Assembly (NCBI GenBank): GCA_033085395.1
Contig: JANQBS010000019.1
Location: 62,001-126,000, forward strand
Reading direction: 5' to 3'
Source of the DNA: Xanthoparmelia taractica
Lineage: Eukaryota > Ascomycota > Lecanoromycetes > Lecanorales > Parmeliaceae
DNA: 64,000 bases
Shown here: positions 22,229-32,957 of the stretch, one piece after another
Position numbering within the stretch: the stretch's first letter is position 1
Layout of the letters: each line of letters starts with the position of its first letter
Notes under the pieces: model-generated
What the model saw: only the letters and a program-made list of their open reading frames with translations
The model's database searches: none
What the model was told of the DNA's origin: nothing
Program-made: the position numbers and the translations under genes

Positions 22229-23662
22229 ATGCCTAGCTCTCCTGGCTCTATCGGGAAGAGACCAGAATTCAAACAATCTCGGTCTGCAGGTTGGAGCTGG
22301 CCACGCCTCGTCCCTATTCATGAGCAACAGTCTCGACTGTCCCAAGCGAGTCAATCGTCTGCGTCTCCTTCATTGCGTGACCACAACAAGCAAGAGGAGC
22401 CGCCATCTCCAATGATAGCATCAATAATCTCCAAATTGAACACAGAAGAAGACGCTCCACGCTCGCCTGTCCCTAGCGCAACGGGCAGATCGCCTACTGC
22501 TGGAGAATCTGTCGCTGAAGCCGTTAACCACCCACCATACGAACATACTCATAATAATTTACCGTCAATGGCAGCTTCGGATGAAGAGGAAAGGGGAGCC
22601 GCCATTTCAACGTCTAGTTCTGTTGAGGCCGTAGCCGAGAAGAGGCTCTCAGGACCAGAACTTGGATCTGTCGAGGCACTAGATGAGAAAAGACTTCCAC
22701 GTTCAAAATCTCCAAGTTCAGAACTTGGATCTGTCGAGGCGGTAGATGAGAAGAGACTTCCACGTTCAAAGTCCCCAAGTTCAGAACTTGGATCTGTCGA
22801 GGCCGTAACCGAGAAGAGGCTCCGAGGTTCAGAACGTGGATCTGGCGAGAACATGGCTGAGAAGAGCCCCCCAGGTTCAGAACGTGGATCTGGCGAGGAC
22901 GTAGCTGATATGAGTGCTTCCGCCTCAGAACACGGACTTGTCGAGCAGACGGCCAATCAGGGGGATACTGAGGTACCGATAGGCTATGAGAGTATAAGTA
23001 CGTAGCTCCAACAAAGCGTGATGCGCTGTCCGATTGCGCTGACTAGTCCTTTGTAACGAACAGTCACCGATGTCCCACTCAATGAGGAGACGCCCACTAC
23101 ACCCCCTGCAACAACGATACCGCCTGTTATGGACAGAATCTCGGGTCCGTCCAACTCGGTCCCCTACTATGCGACGCCAAAAATCATGGTTCATAAACCT
23201 AGTCAGTCATCGGAAGCAGAGAACCCAGCTTCACGTACGATTGACGAGATCCTCGCAAACGAACGCCAGAGCCTGCACCAAGAAAGAAATTCGGAAATCC
23301 CTCACTCTACTCCAGACGGCAACCTGGTCGACGAAACCCCAATGCAATCCATGGCTCTAAGGCCCATCGCATGGCAGGCTCCCAAAGACCAGAAGTTACC
23401 AAAGAGGAAGTTGTATCTTCGAAAAGTCAGAAACGCTGCTGCGAGGAAGACGATTCTGAAAGCTACCTTAGGCCGACAACTGGCCATTCCCACCAAGCAA
23501 ATGCTGAGGTTATTGGCTAATGGGGATAACCTCACGGTTCCTGATATCCCGAAAAATGATGTGGAAGCTGCCACAATGTTGGTTCCACAGAATGCTGTAG
23601 GGTCTGTCACCGGAGCTGTATTGCGTCCTCAAGGTGTTGCAGGCGCTGTGCCCAACAAATGA
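22229..23662 (+). CDS. Hypothetical disordered protein with tandem Ser/Glu-rich repeats
   Basis: Two exons, 22229-22997 and 23064-23662, joined across a 66-bp intron (GTACGT...AACAG) in consistent phase, encode about 455 residues. The N-terminal half is S/P/E-rich and contains a tandem repeat built on SELGSVEAVDEKRL. The second exon ends in a basic segment (PKRKLYLRKVRNAAARKTIL) followed by a hydrophobic helix and a G/V-rich tail. There is no signal peptide or membrane segment, and I do not recognise the family. It may be lineage-specific. The ATG at 22229 is the first usable one in frame. Confidence 0.65.
22658..22945 (+). repeat. In-frame 63/48-bp tandem repeat array
   Basis: Units beginning GAACTTGGATCTGTCGAGGC or close variants start at 22658, 22721, 22784, 22832, 22880 and 22928, so spacings are 63, 63, 48, 48 and 48 bp. 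The long units carry an extra 15 bp (five codons, S/K/P-rich). All lengths are multiples of three, so copy-number change keeps the reading frame. Confidence 0.85.
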
Positions 23663-24014
23663 AAGCGCACATTTGGTCAGTGTTACAATCAGTGCGCTTG
23701 ACTTCTTGGGCGACCTTGAGAAGGTCTTATGCCTTGTTTGTGTTGTCTTTCCTCGGCATCCTCCGTTTCCCTCAAGCGCCGTCCGTGAGTAAGATCCTAA
23801 GTGGGCGCAGTTTTAACTGTAGAAATCGACATGAATATCCATTAATCAAATACTCTCGCGCCAGTCCTCTCAGTTTCATCCATCCACTTCTTGTCCTCTA
23901 CATTGTACTCAGTCCTTTGCGCGGCTCACTATTCCATTTCAAGGTCCCATAGGCAGTGTTCTTCAATTATGAAGGGCGCGCGGTCTCTCGAGGATGAAGA
24001 TTTCCTGCCAATCT
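23663..24014. other. Convergent 3' flanks
   Basis: A 352-bp spacer between two convergent genes. Nothing else is seen. Confidence 0.5.
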
Positions 24015-24397
24015 TCATTGTCGAGTTGTCTTGCTTTTGACACTTTGACCTTCAAGCTTCTCCAACACTTTGTCCACCTCTCTCCGAGCCTGCCTCAGCG
24101 CCGCATCCTCTCCTTGCATGTGCTTCATCTTGACACCGTAATGCAACTCCACTAGATCTATTGCCCGCTGCATATCTGGGTCCTCCTCAGCTTTCACACC
24201 AAGCTCTCTATCATCATCACCTGCTGTGATTGAGGCGCGCTCGGGTCTGTGCACTGAGACGAGCGCCAGGGCTGCAGAGTGATCCTGTTGAAGCTGTTAG
24301 CTTGACGTAGCTCGGGTATTTATAGGTGGGATTCTTTGGCGCAGCATACGCAGACACGAAGAGAGGTCAGATCGGACAGGATTGATGCGACCTGCAT
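24015..24397 (-). CDS. Small conserved-looking fungal protein, 105 aa, function unknown
   Basis: Two exons, 24397-24350 (16 codons) and 24284-24015, separated by a 65-bp intron with GTATGC donor, GCTAAC branch and CAACAG acceptor; phase 0 at the joint. The product is a small helical acidic/basic protein: MQVASILSDLTSLRVC joined to DHSAALALVSVHRPERAS, with a core AIDLVELHYGVKMKHMQG and a K/E-rich C-terminal helix. No enzymatic motif is present. It is head-to-head with the FAH-family gene 185 bp away, so co-regulation is possible. Confidence 0.6.
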
Positions 24398-24582
24398 GAT
24401 AAATGAAGAGTTTATTGAGCAGAAAATCGAAGTACGTTACAGAGGAAAAGAGTGAGGTGGAATCTGACTGCCGAGGTGCTATCGGGATGGTGATCGACAC
24501 CAGGATTTGGAGAGGGGTAAATCATTCTCTCCCATGGAGCGCGCTTCTTGCGTAGGAGGAATTGGACAGCAATCCTACCAGA
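24398..24582. promoter_or_regulatory. Compact bidirectional promoter region
   Basis: 185 bp between the start codons of the 105-aa protein (-) and the FAH-family hydrolase (+). Both promoters and 5' leaders must fit here or overlap the coding regions. Confidence 0.4.
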
Positions 24583-25373
24583 ATGGCCTCTCGTAGTATT
24601 GCGGCCAGTTGCCGCAAAGCCGTCTGTATCGGAAGAAATTATGCGTATGCTCTTCGCCCCCTTCATTTCCTCCAACCGCTCTCCGCTGTCTGCGCCCACG
24701 GTTAACTCTGAACGTCTAGCTGATTCACGAAAGCGACCACGTAAAAGAGCTCAACAACGTCCGCCCCCAAAAACCCTTCTTCTTCCTCAAACCCCCCTCC
24801 TCGATCCTCGAACCGGGCCAGGGTCCCGTCCTCCGTCCAAAGGGCGTGACCCTCCACTATGAAGTCGAGCTCGCACTGATTATGGGCCGCAAGGTTAAGG
24901 ATCTACCTCCAGACGATGAAAAGGGAGCTCTCGACGCCATTGCTGGCTACGCCGTCAGCATCGACATGACAGCGCGCGACGTGCAAGATGAAGCCAAGAA
25001 GAAAGGCATCCCCTGGACCGCTGCTAAGGGCTTCGACACCTTCCTTCCCGTTTCGAGATTTATACCCAAAGCCGCGATACCGGATCCGCATGACGTGGAG
25101 CTGTGGCTTACGGTCAATGGGGAGCATAGGCAGAGGGATAGTACGGCGCTGATGCTGTTTCGGATTCCTCGGATTCTGAGCGAGATTAGTCGGGTTATGA
25201 CGTTGGAGGAAGGGGATGTGGTGCTGACGGGGACGCCGAAGGGGGTGGGGAAGGTGGAGGTGGGGGATGTGATGAGGGCGGGGGTCAAGGTTGGGGGAGA
25301 AGAGATTGAGGAGGCGGGCATTGAGGTTGGGGTCGAGGAGAAAGGGGGGTTGTATGTTTTTGAGGAGACGTAG
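24583..25373 (+). CDS. Fumarylacetoacetate hydrolase family protein, FAHD1-like acylpyruvase
   Basis: Two exons, 24583-24644 and 24734-25373, with an 89-bp intron (GTATGC donor, acceptor after GAAAG), giving 233 residues. The N-terminus reads CRKAVCIGRNYA and continues across the splice as DHVKELNN; FLKPPSSILEPG follows. The metal-binding acidic residues lie in HYEVELALIMG and downstream near IDMTARDVQDEA. The substrate-loop segment KGFDTFLPVS and the closing VLTGTPKGVG are intact. FAHD1-type enzymes hydrolyse acylpyruvates or decarboxylate oxaloacetate, usually in mitochondria. The short basic N-terminus (MASRSIAASCRK) could act as a weak targeting signal. The exact substrate cannot be read from sequence. 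Confidence 0.9.
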
Positions 25374-25534
25374 GGTAGGGATTTGGCTTGAGTGAAATGG
25401 GTTTCATATCCTTGTTCCTCGCTCTATCCATGGTTCAGTGCAAGAAGCGAAGTGAGAACTTGACGAGTGCTGCCAGAGTAAGAATGATGCTGAACGGCCC
25501 AACAGAGCAAAGCCAGACTGGCTACCAGCAGAGC

Positions 25535-26531
25535 CTAGAAGAGCTGAGAAGACGCGGCGATAAGACGCGCACTCCTCCTCTTAGCCTTCTTTTCACTATT
25601 TACTATCCTATAACCCTCCTCCCTTGCTGCTTGCCAGGTCCACTCGCCGTGTTCCTCCAGCTTGCGCCTCAACAGAGTCCGGTATTGTTCTTTTACGCTG
25701 CTCACGAATGCCTGCACAGCCTCTGCTTCGTGTTGATTGAAGGCTTTTTCTGCGTACTTCAGGTGGTCTTCGAACAGTGTGAAGGGAGTTTGAGCTTTTA
25801 TGAGCATGCCTTGGACCTCGATATGTGGGTGAGCGGCGTTGGGCTGCTGCTGCTTAGCATGCTGATTGATTGGCATACTTTGGTCTTCGTCTTCGTCTTC
25901 TGTCGTGGCCTGAGAGGCTCTTCTCGATGCTGTGCCAATCGTTACTGACATGTATGCGCATGGTACGCTTCCCCCTTGACTCACCATCTCGAGTATGCCC
26001 TCCAGGTATGTGCATGGTAGCAATAAGAGCTTCGACCTGTGATCTCAAATGCTGAATCTCCTCTCCTCGCTGTTCTCGTTCTGCCCGATCTATCTCATGC
26101 ATCCCCCTCATAGCAACAATCACGCTCCTGAAGTCTTCCTCCTGCGCACTTTGCTTTTCTTTCAGCTGTTCTTGAACCAGCCGATGCTCCTGATCTCGAC
26201 GAGTGCCTTCTTGTTCGAGCCGCAGTATTCTGTCATTCAAAGCTTTATTCTCCTCTTTTAGGGTTCGGCTGCTGGCCGTTAAATCCTGAATCCGTTCGTC
26301 GAGCTGGGCGATATGACACGGGGCCTGCTCAAGCTTCTGGATTCTGTCTCTCAAGCCGTCGCTGGCTTCACCCAAATGCTTGCTAGAGGCTGCCAATTGT
26401 TCAATTTTTCGGTCGAGCTGCACAATTTGCTGCGTGGCTTCCTCGTTGTTTTTCAAGCGTTGATTGAGGCAGCTGTATCCGAATCGGAAACGCCTGTCCC
26501 AGATCAACCATTCTTCCTTCGGTCCGGCCAT
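25535..26531 (-). CDS. Hypothetical coiled-coil protein
   Basis: Two exons, 26531-25985 and 25929-25535, with a 55-bp intron (GTGAGT...CACAG), encode 313 residues. After a short start (MAGPKEEWLIWDRRFRFGYS), residues ~25-170 are heptad-rich coiled coil (QLDRKIEQLAASSKHL and similar). A D/E-rich linker follows, then a C-terminal helical region ending KKAKRRSARL. No catalytic motif, signal peptide or membrane segment is present. I do not recognise the family. It converges on the FAH-family gene with 161 bp between stops. Confidence 0.7.
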
Positions 26532-27121
26532 TCAAGTGATGCGATGAGCAGTATGCAGCAGTGACATGCAATTTGGGGAACCAAGGGCACAGATATCACA
26601 GCGCGGTTCGCTGGAGAAATTGGGAAGCCGCAAAGCCAAAGTGAAAAAGATGAAAGCGTTGAATGGAGGAACGACTTGGACTCGTTTCGAGGCTAGCTTA
26701 GCGAGTCGTCGAGTCCATTCAGCAATTTGGGTCTTAAGTTTAGACAGCATTGGTGGAGTACTGTCTGCATTTGGTCGATCTATTTAAGAGCGTAATACTA
26801 GCAACTTCCGTGATGACCACGAGATCCGAAAATTGAGGATCCAACGCATAGCTCGGCCTCAGCCTCGCGAAGGACAAGCATGAGACTTTTGGGAAAAGTA
26901 GGAACTGAACCGTGGGACCTGCCGTTGCATGCAAAAAGAAACAGAACACCGCCAGCATGATACCGGCTGTCCTGCGAGCAATCTACCGAACCTCAAAAAC
27001 CCCTTCTATGAAAACTATCCCTTCAGAAAGGAAAAATGTAGCGCTGCAATTGCCTGGATGCCCTTTTGAGACACGAAGGCAATGCCACGCAGCCTGACAC
27101 TCCGGGTTTTGCGAATATATC
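26532..27121. other. Spacer between eIF4A and the coiled-coil gene
   Basis: About 590 bp holding the 3' flank of eIF4A and the promoter of the coiled-coil gene, both minus strand. Short frames on both strands show nothing recognisable. Confidence 0.5.
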
Positions 27122-28650
27122 CTAGATGAGATCTAGTGAAAGGTTTAGCGAAGCTCCAGGTCATTAAGTGAGAGGTTCAATGCTTACCGGCCACGTTCAT
27201 CGGCATCTCTTCAATCTGAGTGCTGTAGAATTGTTCAATTTCTCTCATCATTCGTACATCATCAGCCGTAACAAAGTTGATAGCAACCCCCTTTCGTCCA
27301 AATCGTCCACCACGACCAATACGATGGATGTAGTTCTCGCGATTTGCGGGCAGGTCATAATTGATGACCAGGGACACTTGCTGGACGTCAATACCACGCG
27401 CCAACAGGTCAGTGGCAATCAGGACACGGGAGGACCCCGAGCGGAACTCCTTCATAATCAGATCACGCTGATTCTGGTCCATGTCACCGTGCATAGCAGA
27501 AACAGTAAAGTCACGAGCGGTGAGCTTTTCGGTGAGCCAGTCAACCTTTCTTCGAGTGTTGCAGAAGATCACAGCTTGTGTGATAGTGACCGTTTCGTAC
27601 AGATCCGAAAGGGTGTCTAGCTTCCAGTCTTCCTTCTCAACAGCAATGTAGAATTGCTTGATGCCTTCGAGGGTGAGCTCAGCTTTCTTGACCAAGATAC
27701 GGACGGGATCACGCATGAATTTCGTGGTGACCTCGAGAACATCTTGAGGCATGGTGGCGGACAGCAGAACCACTTGAGTCGACTGTGGGAGAAGTTGGAA
27801 GATGTCGTAGATTTGCTCAGTGAAACCCCGCTGCCCAGATAATCAGCAAAGGTGTAGTGAGCCTCTAACGGGAATTCGATACTTACAGAAAGCATCTCGT
27901 CAGCCTCGTCGAGGACAAACATCTTCATTGAGTCGGTCTTAAGAACGCGACGTTGAATCATATCTTGTACACGGCCTGGAGTACCGACAACAACCTGGGG
28001 TCCTGCCTGGAGAGCTTGCATGTCGTCCCTAACGCTAGTACCTCCGATACAAGCATGGCAGTCGATAGACATGAAGTCACCAATGGCAACAACGACTTTC
28101 TGGATCTGCTGAGCGAGCTCGCGAGTGGGCGCAAGAATCAGAGCCTGACAGGCCTTGACGTTGGGGTCGAGCTTCTGCAGGACGGAAATGGAAAATGTAG
28201 CGGTTTTTCCAGTACCTGATTGTGCCTGTGCGATGACGTCCGACCCTGCAATAATGTCAGCGGATGTGATGTAACGTCGTGCGAAGCTGCCGCTCTACCT
28301 TTGATGACTGGCATAATAGCGCGCTGCTGGATAGCAGATGGGCGCTCGAAACCATAGGCATACACACCTAAGGAAAGTCAGTATGCCCATGCATTTCTCG
28401 AATTGGCGCATCATGTATTGTGCAACATACCTCGGAGAAGCTCAGGCTTCAGATTCATAGAGTCAAAAGAGTCGGTGACCTCATCGTAGTTGGACTCAAT
28501 TTGCGCTGATCAGATCATGTCAGCCTGACGGTCATGACTTTGCAAAGCAGCAAAAGGATTAGGTCTTCTCGATGCTGAGCGCCAGAGCTCAATCAAAGCG
28601 ATTAACATACTTTCGGGGATCTCCTCGAGACCCTTGTCTGTGGAAGCCAT
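27122..28650 (-). CDS. TIF1: Translation initiation factor eIF4A (DEAD-box RNA helicase)
   Basis: Six exons: 28650-28611, 28505-28431, 28367-28299, 28245-27887, 27830-27188 and 27132-27122, giving 398 residues, the normal length. All introns are GT-AG. eIF4A unwinds mRNA 5' leaders within eIF4F. Motifs in order: Q motif ([13 protein letters not shown]), [32 protein letters not shown], then in the second RecA lobe [21 protein letters not shown] and [13 protein letters not shown]. The last exon is only 11 nt and gives the conserved C-terminal D-L-I; reading through the donor would wrongly end the protein in G-K-H. The start [13 protein letters not shown] is typical of fungal eIF4A. Confidence 0.97.
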
Positions 28651-29212
28651 GATTGCGATTTGTTTCACAGCAGATCACAACCCTGAGGTTCGTGATCTCC
28701 TTTGTGTTATAGAAGTAGTAGTAGGGCTGTCTGAAGACGGACTTTGGGGTTGTCCGGCCAGATGAATTTGTGAAAAGTTGTAGCTGTGTAGATATCAGGG
28801 CACACTCTTTGTGTCTGCTAGTCTGATATCGGAGTGAGTTATATCTTGTGCTGGGTAATGTTCTGTTGTGGTTGTAAAAAAGAGAAAAGTCGCACAGCGG
28901 ATGAAAATTATCTACTCAAATTTCTAGACTCAAATTTTAGCGCCGCTAGCTGCCGACGTCTTGCCGAGGTAGCGTCTGTCCGAGGGTCCTCACTATGGCC
29001 TTATAAAATTTGAACACCACGCGAGGAGGCACGATACTTTCTGAGCAATCTGCCACATTCAACCTTTATGAATTCCTGACCTCTGGGTCATACTAGGGAT
29101 TCAAACAGAGACTTTGAGTCGCTCAACAACCAAATATAATCTGTGCAAAATTAAAAGAAGGCCGATCTGGACAAGTTCCAGGGATTCGCGCTCAAAGTAC
29201 TGGACTGAGGGG
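28651..29212. promoter_or_regulatory. Divergent upstream region of eIF4A and the F-box/JmjC gene
   Basis: About 560 bp between divergent start codons, with no other gene. It should hold the strong eIF4A promoter and 5' leader. No discrete element could be assigned with confidence. Confidence 0.35.
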
Positions 29213-31055
29213 ATGGCCGGCAATGTCTTGCTTTCCGAACAAACGATGACTCCAGGGCAAACTTCGAGTCATTGGAAAAACTCCTTGAAAGGCTCTGAAG
29301 AACATGACTCACTGACTGTGCCTTCGCATCCACTAAGGATCAAACCCGCAGGAAACGCGTACACCGCCACCGAGAATATCAAGCTGGCTGCAGGACTCTT
29401 TATAGGCTTGCCTGACGAATTAATCATTCAAGTGCTGGAGTCTCTTGATGCTACCTCGCTCAAGCGGCTTGGTTGTACGTGTAAGGCTTTATACGCATTC
29501 TCCAGGCTCGAAGACCTGTGGAAGACACTGTGCGTTAAGTATGAGCTCCCCTCACCTGATTAATTTTGGCACCTTGTTCCTGTAACGTCCATCTTGAACT
29601 TCGTGGTCGGCATCTTTACTGTTTTTGCCCACGTCTGGCCTTTTTTATTCCAGCGCAAGAGGCCGACCCGTTCATGGTGTGGGGCAAACTTCGCCCCAAA
29701 TTTTGTACATATGACAAAGTCTCAATGCTGCTCTTGAATGTCAATTAAGGCCTAGAAATCTGCACATGAGCATTCTAATCAGTCTTCGTGCATTGTCAAC
29801 TTCGAGAAATAAGCCTTTACTGAAAGGCCATGTTCTAGGTCTTCCACGCCTTTAGTTGCGTGGTGTGGGACGTGGCGCTCTACCTACTTCAATTTGCCTG
29901 AAACACGTCGTTCCCAGATTCCTTGTCAGAACTTATTCTCTGATGTCCTCCATCGGCCCTTCCTCTGCGCTCACACCTCCCTGATTCCTTACACGAGCGA
30001 AATACCAGCTCGAAATGCTATCCCAAGGCTAAAGAACCTTTCAACTTTTGAATTCGGTCATGCGTGGACCGATAGACCATTCATCCTGACTGATCCTGTG
30101 CGAGAATGGCCAGTCTACCGCGAGTGGTCCACTGAAGACATGCTGCGAAAGTATGGCGATGTCAGCTTCAGAGTAGAGGCTGTCGATTGGCCTCTCAAAA
30201 CTTATATTGAGTATATGAACAACAACCAGGATGAGAGCCCACTATATCTCTTCGATCGTTCCTTTGTCGAGAAAATGGGTATTCGTGTCGGTAGAGATGG
30301 CCAGTATTGGGCACCAAGCTGTTTCGGCGAAGATCTCTTCAGTGTATTGGGCGAGCAGAGGCCGGATAGTCGATGGCTGATTGTAGGTCAGGAAAGAAGT
30401 GGGAGTACATTTCACAAAGACCCCAATGCCACAAGGTATAATCATCGACGCAACTTGGATTCATCTCTAGTTGTCTAACGTAACCACTAGTGCTTGGAAT
30501 GCCGTCCTCCGAGGCTCAAAATACTGGATAATGTTCCCAGCATCTCCAGCGCAGCCACCCCCACCTGGCGTCTTTGTGTCAGAGGATCAAAGCGAAGTGA
30601 CCAGCCCTCTGAGCATTGCGGAATGGTTGTTAGGCTTTCATGCACAAGCAAGAGCAACGCCAGGCTGTGCGGAAGGCGTTTGTGAGGAGGGTGAAGTGTT
30701 ACATGTTCCTTCAGGCTGGTGGCATCTTGTCGTCAACTTAAGTTCCAGTATCGCCATCACGCAGAACTTTGTTCCTGAAGCGCACCTGGTAAGTGTACTC
30801 CACTTCCTGAAGAGTAAGCCGGACCAAGTCTCGGGTTTCCATGGTGATGTCGAAGATGCGTATCATCTGTTCGTCGAGAAACTGCGCGAGCTGCATTCCG
30901 AAGTCTTGGACAAAGCTATTAATGAGATCGAGAAGAGACATGAAGGGAAGAAGAGAAAATGGAACCAACTAGTCAACGGAGATGACGAGCAGGTTACAGA
31001 CGCTAGGGCCTTCAACTTTGGATTTGGGGACGAGGACGACAGGGACGTGCCTTGA
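29213..31055 (+). CDS. F-box and JmjC domain protein (JMJD6-like)
   Basis: Three exons, 29213-29538, 29839-30435 and 30491-31055, encode about 495 residues; the first intron is an unusually long 300 bp. An F-box lies at about residues 62-105 (LPDELIIQVLESLDATSLKR). A JmjC oxygenase domain follows, preceded by NRPF-type sequence (WTDRPFILTDPVREWP). Fe(II) ligands are H and D in GSTFHKDPNATS (split by the second intron) and H in VPSGWWHLVVN. Such proteins hydroxylate lysyl residues or demethylate histones, and the F-box suggests coupling to an SCF ubiquitin ligase. The start at 29213 is the first ATG in frame. The exon 1/2 joint (GTATGA donor, CTAG acceptor) is inferred from phase and from the conserved GTWRSTYFNLP that follows. 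Confidence 0.88.
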
Positions 31056-31116
31056 AAACATCTAATACGTTGCTAAAATGGTACAGTGGTCCTTCAGAAT
31101 ACGGAAAATATGCCCA

Positions 31117-31821
31117 TCAATGGCACGCCACGCTCTTCGTTGGGCTAGAATTACCAAAACCAAGATACCCTACGAATGCCCCCACGGCCACAGAAAGCAT
31201 TACCCAGCCATTGTATGTCATGAACAGAAGCCTGCAAATGTAAATATGAACATAGCATTACCAGACCATTGCTGGAAAGGGAACCTACATGATGAAGAAG
31301 CTGTAAAACACCTGCACCGCATACAATGCAGCCTTCACCAATCGAATCTTCTTTTCTTGTTGTCCAGCGCCCTTCCCTGACCAAAGAAATGAGCCCGGAT
31401 CTTGACCAGCATCATCATCGTCTTAAAGACACATCAAGCCTCAGCTTTAAAGTCTTGACCATTGCATTGTATCGACTATAAGCAGGACCTTGCTTACTTG
31501 GTAAACTGTTCGCGTACTCCACGCTGCTACATTCGTACCTCCTGCTCACCTCTCGGACAACCTCGTAGCCGGCTGTGAGGATTGCAACCGCAACGAGGGA
31601 GATCAGGAGAGTGAAAGTCGAGGTAATATGCCACCAGCGGAATATGATGCATAGGTTCGTAGTATCCCAGGTGAACAGCATCTGTTGCAGACGTCAGTAT
31701 GAGGCTGGGGTGGAAGGAATACAACACCGACATTCATATTACACATATGTCCCATATCCATCCCTCCATGGTCCATGCCTCCGTGGTCCATACCCCCGTG
31801 GCCCATACCTCCATGATCCAT
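31117..31821 (-). CDS. Ctr-family high-affinity copper transporter
   Basis: Four exons: 31821-31732, 31681-31498, 31376-31289 and 31231-31117, giving 158 residues with consistent phases. The extracellular N-terminus is Met/His-rich with repeated MDHGG motifs that capture Cu(I). Three membrane segments follow. TM1 is around TLLISLVAVAILTAGY. TM2 contains the essential M-x3-M of the copper pore (FIMLLFMTYNG). TM3 has the G-x3-G packing motif (VGAFVGYLGFG). This is the Ctr/COPT trimeric copper importer. The start is placed at the first MDHGG; the upstream in-frame codons look untranslated. The stop codon lies only 61 bp from that of the convergent F-box/JmjC gene. Confidence 0.93.
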
Positions 31822-32072
31822 TCCAAGTACTGGGCTGGTTGGCGGTTTCTCACAAGGAAGGCGTCCAGTTGACAAGGTATATGTGTCCAAAAAATCTAAA
31901 ATCCAAAAAGAAAAGAGAGAGATGTAGACAATGTAAGATCTCAGGATCGGATGACCCAATAAGGTACCCTCGGTCGTCGTCGCGGGACCGCCAAGCGTGA
32001 CGATCCCAAAGAGGAACCGATCCAGTCCGCCAATTCACACCACCAAGCGCAAAACAATATCCATCATTCACC
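31822..32072. promoter_or_regulatory. Shared upstream region of the copper transporter and EAF6
   Basis: 251 bp between divergent start codons. I looked for copper-responsive GCTC/Mac1-type sites and cannot point to a convincing one. Confidence 0.35.
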
Positions 32073-32767
32073 ATGGCCGAGAACATTCCTCCACCAGACA
32101 ACACCCGCGGTGTCCCCTACTACGAGAAACTCAAGCGTGACCTGCGGGAAACGCTGCAAAAGAAGCGCCTACTGGATAAGAACATGGTCTCTCTCTGCCC
32201 ATTCAACACCCCAAAGATGCATATCTTCTGACCATGCCCTTACAGGCTGCTCTCGAAGACCAGATATACCGCTACGAGGCCTCCTATCTCGAAGAGACGG
32301 GTGCCGGCAACATCATCAAAGGTTTTGACAACTACATCAAAGGCTCCACGACGGCTGGTCCTACGAGTGCGAACGCGGGCGGTGGGACGAGTACGAGGAG
32401 GAAGGGGCAGGTGTTGGAGAGCGATAGGGTGTTTTCGAGGAGTTCCGCTAGCTTCATGAGGGTAGAGCATTGCGCCGGCTTCGCATGGTTTGATGTGCAA
32501 GTACTGAGTATTTGGTGATAACAGGAACTATCCCCGACCTCTTCGGCTCAGACGACGCCCTCTCACGCCCCCACTCCCACGTCCGGCAATGCGAATGGTC
32601 CGTTTTCGGCCAGAGATAGTAATCACTTTGCGCCGACCAGTTCTACGAGCATGAAGGCAGGTCAGAATAATAAGAAAAAAAAGGGGGAGAAAGAAGAAGA
32701 TGACAACGACGGTAGAGGCCCGAAGAGGTTGAAGATTACTTATGCGCGAGGTGGAGTTGGAGATTAA
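32073..32767 (+). CDS. EAF6: Eaf6, subunit of NuA4/NuA3 histone acetyltransferases
   Basis: Three exons, 32073-32186, 32246-32461 and 32525-32767, all phase 0, encode 190 residues. The N-terminal coiled coil (YYEKLKRDLRETLQKKRLL, then AALEDQIYRYEASYLEE across the first splice) is the conserved Eaf6 scaffold that binds the Epl1/BRPF-type subunit. GNIIKGFDNYIKG and the FSRSSAS segment are also typical. The C-terminus is disordered, with a poly-lysine stretch and a final KRLKITYARGG, characteristic of filamentous fungi. Eaf6 has no catalytic activity of its own. Confidence 0.94.
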
Positions 32768-32957
32768 TATTACATTCTCTGACCTCGGCAGCGCCATGGA
32801 TTCTGACGAATACGAAGATACTCAATTATGCATCTGCACTATTGAGGACCCTCACAGCGATCTGTACAAGAAGAACATCTGTGACGATGGACCCTTTTCC
32901 AATCATATGGACCTTTTCCCGACCACCCTACCCAATCCCTCGTGAGCAGTCACAATC

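Noticed and set aside
25388..25948. 186-codon plus-strand frame with hydrophobic stretches
   Set aside because: It is the antisense of the coiled-coil gene's second exon; Gln/Glu-rich helices read backwards give Leu/Phe-rich frames.
29566..29748. 60-codon frame within the JmjC gene's first intron
   Set aside because: It does not join either neighbouring exon with a conserved joint; treated as intronic for now.
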